Assembly (NCBI GenBank): GCA_937915145.1
Contig: CALDNT010000241.1
Location: 1-35,289 of the forward strand
DNA length: 35,289 nt
From: an uncultured Reyranella sp.
GTDB lineage: Bacteria; Pseudomonadota; Alphaproteobacteria; Reyranellales; Reyranellaceae
Reading direction: 5' to 3'
Shown here: one piece after another, positions 6,732-14,108 of the stretch
Layout: every line of letters starts with the position of its first letter
Position numbering within the stretch: position 1 is the stretch's first letter
Notes under the pieces: generated by a model
Database searches by the model: none
Seen by the model: only the letters and a program-made list of their open reading frames with translations
Told to the model about the DNA's origin: nothing
Program-made: the position numbers and the translations under genes

Positions 6732-8552
6732 ATGGTTGAGCCAACAAGAGAGACGCCCACCAAGACAGTCTCTCCTGATGTAAGTGCCGGGCCGATTATT
6801 GCTCCACCGACCGATACCAGTCTTCCGGCCCGCAAGGCCTCGATCGACGAGTTCCTCAGGCGCAACGCCGAAGTGGCGGAGAAGGACCGCGCGGAATTCC
6901 AGACCTATCTTACGGCAAAGGCGGAGTCCGCGGCGCAGAAGGCCAAGGCCGCTGCGGCGACGCCGGCGCGCAAGACCCGAATGAGCCGGCGCACGATGCT
7001 GAATGTCGCCGTCGGCACAGCCGGCGTCGCCGAAGCCGCCGTGCTCGGCTACAACGCGCTGGGCGGGGGTTCTTCGTCGGACACCGGGATCTTCCAGGCG
7101 AGCGGCTCCGGGCCCCAACAGCAGCACATCACGCGCGAAATCGTCGACTCCAAAGCCGACGTCAAGGGCTGCAGCCTCGGCCAATGGGTCGCTCTGCTGC
7201 CAACCAAGCTGGGTGGCGGGACCTACGCACTCGATCTCAATTCCAACCGGGTGCTGGCCTCGATCTGGTACTGGAACTACGGCGACTTCAGCCCGATCAG
7301 CCATCACCTCTGCGCGTTTCCGAGTTCGGATCCCTATCACGGCTTCGAATTCGTCAATTCGACGCAGGGCGGCAAGAACTCGCTGATCTACGGCATTCCC
7401 ACTGCCATCACCGAGCCGGCGCCGGGCACCAACATCTATCGCGTCCGCTTCGACGGCGCACAGATGCAGATGGTTGAAAACGTCTCGGAGACCACCGGCC
7501 TCGGACTCGGTGTGCATGTGACGGTCAACCCCAAGGATGCCCAATCCTATTTCGTGACCGACGGCCAGAAGGATATCGCGGCCTGCTTCGATCGCACCAC
7601 GTCGAAAGTAAAGGCGGCCCTCAGGTTCGACTGGACGCCCAACGTACCCGATCTGCGCGACGCCTGGATCAAGGGCGGCACGCTTACCATCAAGAAGATC
7701 TATCCCGACGCCAAGACCGGCCTCTACGACTACCGCGGCACCAAGGGCAACAAGATCGACTGGGAGATGGTGCCGATGGGTGAACTGTTCGTCGAGGAAG
7801 GCTCGCTGCCCGGCGACGCCCCGCTGACGCTGACCGGCGCCGACGGAACGATCTGGCATCCCGACGGCCGGTGGGCGGCAACCGTCGTTCGTCTCTGCGG
7901 CGGCATCTGCATCCTCGACCCGGAGAAGAATTTCGATCCTGCGGCCTTCCTGCAGTTCAACAAGGATTCCCAGGACCAGTACCCGGTCGAGCAGATCGAC
8001 AAGGACACGTGGAAGGTCGTCTTCGACAAGATCCATTCGCCGGGCCACGAGATCGGCTTCTCACCCGACGGCAGGTTCCTGGTGATGATGAACAACCTCC
8101 GGGAAAACAACTGCTCGATCTTCAACTGCACCGATCCCGACCCCAGGAAGTGGCGCAAGGTCGCGCATGTCGAGGATCCGCTGTGGCGCGGCAAGTATCC
8201 GAACCCGTTCCATATGGTCTTCTCGATGGACAGCTCGAAGCTCTACCTGTCCATCCTGCATCCGTCACCGGCCTACAGCGGCATCATGGTGGTCGATACC
8301 AAGACCTGGACGATCCTGAAGGAAATCCAGGGCATCGGGCCCGATCTGCAGACGCCGGCGATCACCTATGACGGCAAGTATGTGCTGACCCCGTTCAGCG
8401 GCTTCCAGCGCCAGTCGAGCGGCATCGCGGTCATCGACACCTCGACCGACACGCTGATCGGCATCCTGCCGAGCAACGGCGGTCATCATGACTGCGTGAT
8501 CATCCCGACCAAGCTGGAGCACATGAAGCACACGCGCTCCTGCACGCTTTGA
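6732..8552 (+). CDS. Tat-exported beta-propeller multicopper enzyme, thiocyanate dehydrogenase / NosZ-propeller-like
   Basis: This 606-residue protein has a twin-arginine signal SRRTML (85-90) followed by a hydrophobic stretch. About 84 charged/Ala-rich residues precede it. The start is fixed by GGAGGAG at 6717-6723. The rest reads as a seven-bladed propeller with blade motifs such as HEIGFSPDGRFLVMMNN and HMVFSMDSSKLYLSIL. Conserved-looking His residues are HH191-192, His203, His262, His376, His439, His494 and HH585-586. The HH pair after a short loop mirrors the NosZ CuZ ligands, but there is no C-terminal CuA cupredoxin domain. Spacings of Lys159, His191, His262, Glu345, Asp371, His439 and His586 match, within 0-2 residues, the active-site residues I recall for Thioalkalivibrio thiocyanate dehydrogenase (Lys103, His135, His206, Glu288, Asp314, His381, His528). 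That enzyme oxidises thiocyanate to cyanate and sulfur in the periplasm. The substrate here is inferred. Gln540 replaces one expected His. Confidence 0.72.
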   Translation: MVEPTRETPTKTVSPDVSAGPIIAPPTDTSLPARKASIDEFLRRNAEVAEKDRAEFQTYLTAKAESAAQKAKAAAATPARKTRMSRRTMLNVAVGTAGVAEAAVLGYNALGGGSSSDTGIFQASGSGPQQQHITREIVDSKADVKGCSLGQWVALLPTKLGGGTYALDLNSNRVLASIWYWNYGDFSPISHHLCAFPSSDPYHGFEFVNSTQGGKNSLIYGIPTAITEPAPGTNIYRVRFDGAQMQMVENVSETTGLGLGVHVTVNPKDAQSYFVTDGQKDIAACFDRTTSKVKAALRFDWTPNVPDLRDAWIKGGTLTIKKIYPDAKTGLYDYRGTKGNKIDWEMVPMGELFVEEGSLPGDAPLTLTGADGTIWHPDGRWAATVVRLCGGICILDPEKNFDPAAFLQFNKDSQDQYPVEQIDKDTWKVVFDKIHSPGHEIGFSPDGRFLVMMNNLRENNCSIFNCTDPDPRKWRKVAHVEDPLWRGKYPNPFHMVFSMDSSKLYLSILHPSPAYSGIMVVDTKTWTILKEIQGIGPDLQTPAITYDGKYVLTPFSGFQRQSSGIAVIDTSTDTLIGILPSNGGHHDCVIIPTKLEHMKHTRSCTL

Positions 8553-9760
8553 GGCTGCTCGCCAACCTGGCCCTGCAGAACCTCGGACGTCGCAAGGCCC
8601 GCAGCTTATTGCTGATCGCCGCGGTAGCGATCGGCAGTGGTGTTGTCTTCACCGGTGCCACGCTGATGCGCAGCATCGATGACAGCATGGCGGTGGGTTT
8701 CACGCGGCTCGGCGCCGACATGATGGTGGTGCCCGAGGGCGCGCTCACCAACATCACCGCGGCCCTGCTCACCGTCGAGCCCACAGACCTCGTTCTCGAT
8801 GCCGACGTTCTTGCCAGGGCACATATCGCCAGCCTTGGGCGGATTGCGCCGCAGAAGATTGTGCGCGTCGAGCATTCGGGCGTCGGCGGCCACCACGACC
8901 TGGTCGATCTGATCGGCATCGACCCGGCGCGCGACTTCACGATCCAGCCCTGGCTCAAGGACAAGCTCAACCGCGATCTCCGGGCTGGTGACGTGATCCT
9001 GGGCGCCGGCCGCGATGCGCCGCTGGGGTCGCAACTACTGATCTTTGGCAAGCCGCATCTGATCTATGGCAAGCTCGGCCGCACCGGCGTCGGCACCCAT
9101 GAGCGCGGCGTCTTCATGTCGTTCGCGACGCTGGAGGCGTTGGCCGGTAGCATACCGCAGCACGGGGATGCCCGACCGGCGGTGCTGTCGCTGGGAAAGG
9201 TCACCGGCTTCCTGGTCGAACTGGCGCCGGGCGCGACGGCGCTCCAGGCACGCTTTGCCATCCTGTCGGCGGTCAAGGGTGCCAAGGTGGTGACCGGCGA
9301 CTCTTCCCTGTCGGGGATCCGTCAAGGACTTGCCGCGCTTCTCCAGGGCATTCTCGCCCTGATGGTACTGATGTTCGCCAGCATGGCCGTCATGGTGAGC
9401 GTCCTGTTCTCGGCGATCGTGACGGAACGGCGCGGCGAGCTTGGCTTGCTGAAGGCGATCGGCGCGCGGCGCGCGCAACTGGTTGGCATGATGGTCGTCG
9501 AGGCGGTGATCGCTACCGGCGTCGGTGGCGTCCTGGGTGTCGCCCTGGGGGTGCTCGTCATGCGGCTCTACGAGCGTTCGCTGGTCTATTACCTGGACAA
9601 CATCGGCGTGCCGTTCGTCTGGCTCGACCTGCCGCAAACCGTTGCCTATGCGGCGGCGGCGATCGTGCTCGCTTCGGCGATCGGCGCGCTGGGCGCGCTT
9701 TACCCGGCGTGGCGGGCGAGCCGGCGCGATGCCTATGAACTCGTCCGCGGCGAGGGCTGA
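8549..9760 (+). CDS. FtsX/MacB-type ABC transporter permease
   Basis: This 403-residue permease has the four-helix FtsX/MacB layout. TM1 is at about residues 18-38, followed by a large periplasmic domain (40-260), then TM2 (264-290), TM3 (314-340) and TM4 (365-386). The cytoplasmic loop TERRGELGLLKAIGARRAQL after TM2 is the family's coupling-helix signature, and the C-terminus ends with YPAWRASRRDAYELVRGE. Such permeases export lipoproteins, peptides or other ligands from the periplasmic side by mechanotransmission. Translation starts at TTG inside the upstream stop (TTGA overlap), so it is coupled to the propeller enzyme. In nos operons an ABC transporter (NosFY) is needed to mature the NosZ copper site. 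A similar job here is inference. Confidence 0.9.
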   Translation: MRLLANLALQNLGRRKARSLLLIAAVAIGSGVVFTGATLMRSIDDSMAVGFTRLGADMMVVPEGALTNITAALLTVEPTDLVLDADVLARAHIASLGRIAPQKIVRVEHSGVGGHHDLVDLIGIDPARDFTIQPWLKDKLNRDLRAGDVILGAGRDAPLGSQLLIFGKPHLIYGKLGRTGVGTHERGVFMSFATLEALAGSIPQHGDARPAVLSLGKVTGFLVELAPGATALQARFAILSAVKGAKVVTGDSSLSGIRQGLAALLQGILALMVLMFASMAVMVSVLFSAIVTERRGELGLLKAIGARRAQLVGMMVVEAVIATGVGGVLGVALGVLVMRLYERSLVYYLDNIGVPFVWLDLPQTVAYAAAAIVLASAIGALGALYPAWRASRRDAYELVRGEG

Positions 9761-9763
9761 CCG

Positions 9764-10432
9764 ATGCTCGCATGCCGCCAGGTGAGCAAAAGCTACAGGA
9801 CCGAACGTGGCATCGTGACCGCCGTCTCCGGGATCGATCTCGACGTGGCGGCGGGCGAGTTCGCCGCGGTCATCGGGCGGTCGGGATCGGGGAAGTCGAC
9901 GCTGATGGCGGTGATCGGCGGCCTGAGCCGGCCGTCGGGCGGCACGGTGACGATCGACGGCACCGATCTGTGGCGTCTGTCGGACAACGCGCTGTCGGGG
10001 TTCCGCAATGGGAAGATCGGTTACGTCTTCCAGTTCGCGAGCCTGTTGCCGACGCTGCGCCTGATCGACAATGTTGCTCTGCCGGCAATGCTTGGCCGCC
10101 GCCATGGCGCTTCGGGGAGTTACGCCCGGGCCGCCGGCCTGCTCGAGCGGATGGGATTGGGCGGCTATCTCGATGCCTATCCTTCCGAGATTTCCGCCGG
10201 CGAGCAGCGTCGTGTCGCGATCGCCCGCGCGCTGATCAACGATCCCGCGCTCTTGCTGGCTGATGAGCCGACCTCCGATCTCGACGAGCAGACCGAAGGC
10301 GAGATCATGAACGAACTGCTGACCATCAATCGCGAGGTTGGCACGACGCTGATTTTGGTCACCCACAATCTCGCCCTTGCCGAAAGGGCGCAGCAGGTCG
10401 TCCACATCGCCAACGGCGCGATCGTGGCATGA
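9764..10432 (+). CDS. ABC transporter ATP-binding protein (MacB/LolD type)
   Basis: This 222-residue ATPase is complete. It has Walker A GRSGSGKST (about 43-51), Q-loop YVFQFASLLPTLRL, a signature of the form EISAGEQRRVAIARAL, Walker B LLLADEPTSDLD and the switch His in ILVTHNLALAE. The length and the 'FQFASLLPTLRLIDNVALP' stretch are typical of LolD/MacB-like ATPases that pair with FtsX-type permeases. It starts 3 bp after the permease stop and its own stop overlaps the next start (ATGA). It therefore powers the permease encoded just upstream. The signature carries SAGEQ instead of SGGxQ, a common tolerated variant. Confidence 0.93.
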   Translation: MLACRQVSKSYRTERGIVTAVSGIDLDVAAGEFAAVIGRSGSGKSTLMAVIGGLSRPSGGTVTIDGTDLWRLSDNALSGFRNGKIGYVFQFASLLPTLRLIDNVALPAMLGRRHGASGSYARAAGLLERMGLGGYLDAYPSEISAGEQRRVAIARALINDPALLLADEPTSDLDEQTEGEIMNELLTINREVGTTLILVTHNLALAERAQQVVHIANGAIVA

Positions 10433-11238
10433 GCGATCAAGCCCCTGATCCCGCCACCCTGTCTTCGGAGCAGAAAGACGCGCTGATCCGGGATCTGCGT
10501 CGCGAGCTTGCCATCGCTCGTGCGGACAAGGACATGTCGAGGCGGACGCTGGCCGACGAACTGCGCGAGGCGCCACGCAAGGCGGAGGCCGCGCCATCTC
10601 TCGTCGCGCCGAGGCTCGGCCGGCTTCCCGGTTTGTGGCACTCGCCGGTCGTGCTGGGTGTCGTCGTGGCGGTGATGCTGGCTTTTGCCGTCGATGCCGG
10701 GGTCGGGCGTTATCAGGCGCACCTCGTGAAGCAGCAGCGTCAGGCGCGGCTGGAACTCGAAAATACTGCCATGAGGTCCCTCTATGTCGAACTGAAGCGG
10801 ATCGTTGCCCTCCCCGACGGTAAGTCGTTTCGCATGACGCTGTCGCTGCAGAACACCAGCCTTGCGGGGCCGCTCTACGTCATGCTCAATCCCGTGGCCG
10901 TCTACGTGCAGTCCGGCATGACCTGGCAGCAGGTACCGTCATGGCCTGCCGACGCGGACGGCGCGGGTGTTGTCACCGTTGTCGGCGACCATTCCTACGA
11001 CGTCGACTTCACGCCCGAGGTCGCGAACTGGGCCGAACTCATTCCAGGCTATATGCATGTGCGCATCCAGGACGACCTGCTGGTCAGCCAGCGTGCTCAG
11101 CCGGGCGAAGATGTCGTGGAGCGCCGGACACCGTTCTACGTCTATCTGAAACCCCATGGCGCCAACGACGAGGACATCAAGGCCCGGTCGAAGATGTCCG
11201 GCGCGCCGCCGGTCTTCATCCCGATGCCGCCGCACTGA
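10429..11238 (+). CDS. Membrane-anchored periplasmic protein, last gene of the copper-enzyme/ABC operon
   Basis: This 269-residue protein is of no family I recognise. It has a charged cytoplasmic N-terminal region (1-70, with a helix EQKDALIRDLRRELAIARAD), one membrane helix (about 73-91) and a periplasmic domain (about 95-269). The periplasmic part has beta-rich segments such as SFRMTLSLQNTSLAGPLYVM and a Trp-containing loop MTWQQVPSW. It ends in a Pro-rich tail. The start overlaps the ATPase stop in ATGA, so it is translationally coupled to the transporter. That coupling, and its single-anchor form, suggest a dedicated partner of the ABC complex or of the propeller enzyme. I see no CxxC, CxxCH or Met-rich copper motif. 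Its last 23 bp overlap the 3' end of the convergent dioxygenase gene. Confidence 0.75.
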   Translation: MSDQAPDPATLSSEQKDALIRDLRRELAIARADKDMSRRTLADELREAPRKAEAAPSLVAPRLGRLPGLWHSPVVLGVVVAVMLAFAVDAGVGRYQAHLVKQQRQARLELENTAMRSLYVELKRIVALPDGKSFRMTLSLQNTSLAGPLYVMLNPVAVYVQSGMTWQQVPSWPADADGAGVVTVVGDHSYDVDFTPEVANWAELIPGYMHVRIQDDLLVSQRAQPGEDVVERRTPFYVYLKPHGANDEDIKARSKMSGAPPVFIPMPPH

Positions 11239-12094
11239 GCGCCTGCTCGCTCGTGGGATTGCCGGCGATGCGGCTGTGCCACATCACGCGCGGCTGGGTC
11301 ATGTCCCACGGCGTCGCCTGATGGAGCAGGCAGCGGTTGTCCCACACCACCGCGTCACCGGCTGCCCAGGCGTGATGGTAGATGCGCGGCGGCTGGCAGG
11401 CGAAATCAACCAGCTCCTGGAGAAAGCGTGCCGATTCGGCCTTGGCCATGCCGGGGATGTTGTGGGCGTGGCGGCCGATCAGCAGCGACTTGCGGCCGGT
11501 CTCCGGATGCGTCTTCACCAGGGGGCGAAGCGGCACCGGGCCGTCGTGGAGGCCATAGCCGCTGTATTCGCCGTCCTTCTTCTTGGTCTGGTGGCCGAGC
11601 TTGGATTGGCTGTGATGCAGCGAGTGATAGGCGGCGAGCTTCTCGACTTTGACCTTGAGGGCATTGTCGAGCGCATCATAGGCCGTGCGCATGTCGGCAA
11701 AGCCGGTGTGGCCGCCAATGCTCGGCACCACCTCGGCGCTGAACACCGCGCCTTTGGCCTGGACCGGCATGTAGGTGCTGTCGGCGTGCCAGCCCATGTT
11801 GCCCTTCAGGATCTTCATCATGTCGTCGTTATCCGCTTCGATGCGGAGCGACCCGTCGGCCTTGACGTTGCTGAGCGCTGCCATCTCGAACTCGAGCGGT
11901 CCGAACCTCCTGGCGAAGGCGATCTGCTCGTCGCGCGTCAGATGCTGGTCTGGAAAGACCAGCAGGGCATATTTGAGCCAGGCGGCATGCAGCTCGGACC
12001 ATTGGCCGTCGTCGAGCGTACTCACCTTCAGGCCGGTCACGATGGCGCCGAAGGTGGTGCTGGCAAGCGGTTGGATGTCGAAGGCATGGGCCAT
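11216..12094 (-). CDS. TauD/TfdA-family Fe(II)/2-oxoglutarate dioxygenase
   Basis: This 292-residue enzyme shows the facial triad: WHADST (HxD) and the distal His in WDNRCLLHQATPWD. The 2-oxoglutarate-binding Arg follows in RVMWHSRI. ADMRTAYDAL and the FPDQHLTRDEQIAFARRFG segment are typical of the TauD/TfdA family, which hydroxylates sulfonates, aryloxyacetates and other carboxylates with O2. The start has a GGAGGAA Shine-Dalgarno. The gene is divergent from the cupin-ferredoxin operon (123 bp between starts), suggesting joint control. A second member at 27151 is closer to TfdA. The substrate is unknown. Given the neighbours, an organosulfur compound is possible but only inferred. Confidence 0.92.
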   Translation of the reverse strand: MAHAFDIQPLASTTFGAIVTGLKVSTLDDGQWSELHAAWLKYALLVFPDQHLTRDEQIAFARRFGPLEFEMAALSNVKADGSLRIEADNDDMMKILKGNMGWHADSTYMPVQAKGAVFSAEVVPSIGGHTGFADMRTAYDALDNALKVKVEKLAAYHSLHHSQSKLGHQTKKKDGEYSGYGLHDGPVPLRPLVKTHPETGRKSLLIGRHAHNIPGMAKAESARFLQELVDFACQPPRIYHHAWAAGDAVVWDNRCLLHQATPWDMTQPRVMWHSRIAGNPTSEQALSAAASG

Positions 12095-12217
12095 GTCGGT
12101 TCCTCCGGTCGATCAGGATGCTTGTGCACCTCTTCCGCAAGTCTAGCGCGCGGAGATGTATCTTGCCACCGGCCTCGTCCGGCCCGTAGCCTCGGTGCAA
12201 CAACCGGAGTTTCCCTT

Positions 12218-12802
12218 ATGACTGCCCAGGAAAAGAGAAATCGCGCCTGCAAGAAATTGCTGGTCGACGTGCATGCCATTACCGACAAGGAAGGGCTGAC
12301 GCCTTCGGCCCTGCACGCCATCAAGCTGAAGCTGGTGGCGCTGGCGGGCAAGAAGGAACTGTTTCCGCTCGCCGACTTCGAAATGCCGGTCGCCGAGGGC
12401 CGCAACCACCCGCTGCTGGTGGAAGACAACGACGGCCATGGCCTCTATCTGACGATCGGTCTGCCGGGCAAGGAAGCGGCACCTCATGACCATGGTATCT
12501 GGTGTGTCAATGCCGCCATCGCCGGCCGCGAGTGCCATAAGTTCTTCCGCCGCACCGATGGCATGACCAGGCCCGGTCATGCCTCGGTCGAGCAGATCGC
12601 CGAGGTGATGGTCGAACCCGGCACCGGCATGGCGATGTCCGACCACGACATCCACAGCACCGAAGTGCTGGGCGACGAGCCGGCCGTCGGTCTGGCGCTT
12701 TACGGCTACGCCCTGGTGCGCTTTCCGTCGGTCGCCTGGTATCAGCCGCAGTTCGGCTCGATCCGCACCACGCCGTCGCGTCGTCACGCAGCCATGGCCT
12801 GA
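12218..12802 (+). CDS. Cupin, cysteine/thiol-dioxygenase-like
   Basis: This 194-residue protein has an N-terminal helical region (1-45) and a cupin core. The first cupin motif is APHDHGIWCVNAAIAGREC (His90 and His92), and the second is MSDHDIHSTEVLGDEPAV (His146). The three-His pattern and the HDHxxWxV sequence resemble cysteine dioxygenase and 3-mercaptopropionate dioxygenase, mononuclear iron enzymes that oxidise thiols to sulfinates. It is the first gene of a tight operon with a ferredoxin 11 bp downstream, which is odd because thiol dioxygenases need no external electrons. It could therefore be another cupin oxygenase. ATG at 12218 was chosen because the frame upstream is antisense to the dioxygenase gene. 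Confidence 0.75.
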   Translation: MTAQEKRNRACKKLLVDVHAITDKEGLTPSALHAIKLKLVALAGKKELFPLADFEMPVAEGRNHPLLVEDNDGHGLYLTIGLPGKEAAPHDHGIWCVNAAIAGRECHKFFRRTDGMTRPGHASVEQIAEVMVEPGTGMAMSDHDIHSTEVLGDEPAVGLALYGYALVRFPSVAWYQPQFGSIRTTPSRRHAAMA

Positions 12803-12813
12803 GGAGCGCCGGC

Positions 12814-13113
12814 ATGGCACGCGTCAAATCCCATCGCCTCACGATCGCCAATACCCGGCAGACCATCGATTGCGGCACGAGCCAGACGATCCTGGAAGCG
12901 GCGATCATGGCCGGAATCGACTATCCCTACGCCTGCGCCACCGGCAACTGCGGGACCTGCACCAGCCACCTTGATGCCGGGACGGTTTCGCTGCTGCCGC
13001 GCAGCGATGCCTCGCTCAGTCAGCAACAGGCGAAGGCGGGCCAGACGCTCGCCTGCCGCGCCCGTCCGCGCAGCGACCTCACCGTGACCTGGTTGAGCCG
13101 CGGGGGCGGATAG
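12814..13113 (+). CDS. [2Fe-2S] plant-type ferredoxin
   Basis: This is a 99-residue electron carrier. The cluster ligands are clear: Cys41, Cys46 and Cys49 in YACATGNCGTC, with Cys81 in TLACRARP. That is the C-x4-C-x2-C plus distal Cys pattern of plant-type [2Fe-2S] domains. The DYPYAC approach and SLLPRSDASLSQ middle segment resemble the ferredoxin domains of ring-hydroxylating or xenobiotic-degrading reductases. It stands alone, without a flavin domain, and lies between the cupin gene and the ketopantoate-reductase-like gene. It probably feeds electrons to an oxygenase, perhaps the cupin or the divergent dioxygenase cluster. No matching ferredoxin reductase is in the window. Confidence 0.92.
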   Translation: MARVKSHRLTIANTRQTIDCGTSQTILEAAIMAGIDYPYACATGNCGTCTSHLDAGTVSLLPRSDASLSQQQAKAGQTLACRARPRSDLTVTWLSRGGG

Positions 13114-13121
13114 GGCGACGC

Positions 13122-14108
13122 ATGCGTATTTGTGTTTTTGGAGCCGGCTCGATCGGCGGTAACTTCGCGGCGCGTCTTGCCGCGGCAGGCAACGATGTCT
13201 CGGTCGTCGCACGTGGAGCGCATCTCGACGCCATCCGCGCCCGTGGCCTCGTCCTGTTGACCGGTGATCGCCGGATCGTCGCACCGGTTCGTGCCAGCGA
13301 CCGTCCGTCCGATCTCGGGCCGCAGGATGCGGTGCTGGTGACGATGAAGTCGTCGGGCCTCGGCGTCCTGGCGGAGAATGTCGGGCCCCTGTTGCGCAGC
13401 GATACGGCGGTGGCGTTCGTGCAGAACGGCATTCCATGGTGGTACGGTCACGGCCTCGGCCCATCGCGCCCGCCGGCGCCCGATCTGTCGCGGCTGGACC
13501 CCGGCGGCGCGCTGGCACGGGCAGTCGGTCTCGACCGCGCGGTCGGCGCCGTCGTCACCTCGTCGAACCATGTCGTCGAGCCCGGCGTCGTGCACAACAT
13601 CTCGCCCCAGCGCAATACGCTGTGGGTCGCGGAAACCGACGACCGCCCGAGCCCGCGCATCGATGCCTTGCGTGCGGCGCTGTTGGCGGCCGGCATCGCC
13701 TCGCCGCCGACGCGCGATATCCGCTACGACATCTGGCACAAGCTGATGGCCAATCTCACCGGCTCGACGGTCTGCCTCATCCTGCGACAGCCCAATACGA
13801 TCCAGATGACCCCCCTGATCAATCGCCTGTGCCGGAAGGCTCATGCCGAGGCGCTGGCTGTGGCGGCCGCGCACGGGGTCGTCCTCGACGACAGCCCCGA
13901 ACAGCGCTACGGCCCGACCCGCGAATATCCGGACCACCGCCCGTCGATCCTGCAGGACTACGAACTTGGCCGGCCGATGGAAGTCGAGTCGATCGTCCGC
14001 GCGCCGCTCGCCTTCGCGCGCAGTGCCGCGCTCGATACGCCGACGCTCGACGCCATCGAATCGCTGTGCGTCAGCCTGGCGGCATCGAAAGGGCTCTATG
14101 CGCCATGA
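13122..14108 (+). CDS. Ketopantoate reductase family (2-dehydropantoate 2-reductase-like) protein
   Basis: This 328-residue NADPH-dependent reductase has an N-terminal Rossmann motif (ICVFGAGSIGGNFAARLA) and the family's VLVTMKSSGL segment. It also has AVAFVQNGIPWW and the C-terminal catalytic Lys region DIWHKLMANLTGSTVCLIL. RPSILQDYELGRPMEVESIV is the conserved end motif of PanE-type enzymes, including the Ser-x-x-x-D and the substrate-contacting Glu. It starts 8 bp after the ferredoxin and overlaps the next gene by ATGA. It may reduce a 2-oxo acid in the unknown pathway of this operon rather than make pantoate, because true panE is rarely placed in such a catabolic cluster. Confidence 0.88.
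   Translation: MRICVFGAGSIGGNFAARLAAAGNDVSVVARGAHLDAIRARGLVLLTGDRRIVAPVRASDRPSDLGPQDAVLVTMKSSGLGVLAENVGPLLRSDTAVAFVQNGIPWWYGHGLGPSRPPAPDLSRLDPGGALARAVGLDRAVGAVVTSSNHVVEPGVVHNISPQRNTLWVAETDDRPSPRIDALRAALLAAGIASPPTRDIRYDIWHKLMANLTGSTVCLILRQPNTIQMTPLINRLCRKAHAEALAVAAAHGVVLDDSPEQRYGPTREYPDHRPSILQDYELGRPMEVESIVRAPLAFARSAALDTPTLDAIESLCVSLAASKGLYAP

Noticed and set aside
6675-8048. A 457-codon open frame on the minus strand across the copper-enzyme gene.
   Set aside because: It is antisense to a protein with a Tat signal and propeller motifs. Its translation is low-complexity in Asp, Gly and Arg with no family motif, as expected for GC-rich antisense.
6732-8552. True nitrous oxide reductase (NosZ).
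   Set aside because: The protein ends with the propeller. There is no C-terminal cupredoxin domain with a CuA Cys/Cys/His/Met site, and one CuZ His position is Gln.
9035-10597. A 520-codon minus-strand frame opposite the ABC transporter genes.
   Set aside because: It runs opposite clear Walker A, signature and FtsX motifs, and its translation is Arg/His/Gln-rich noise.
13436-14104. A long upstream extension of the isomerase frame at 14105.
   Set aside because: It lies in another frame of the ketopantoate-reductase-like gene. The ATGA overlap fixes the start at 14105.
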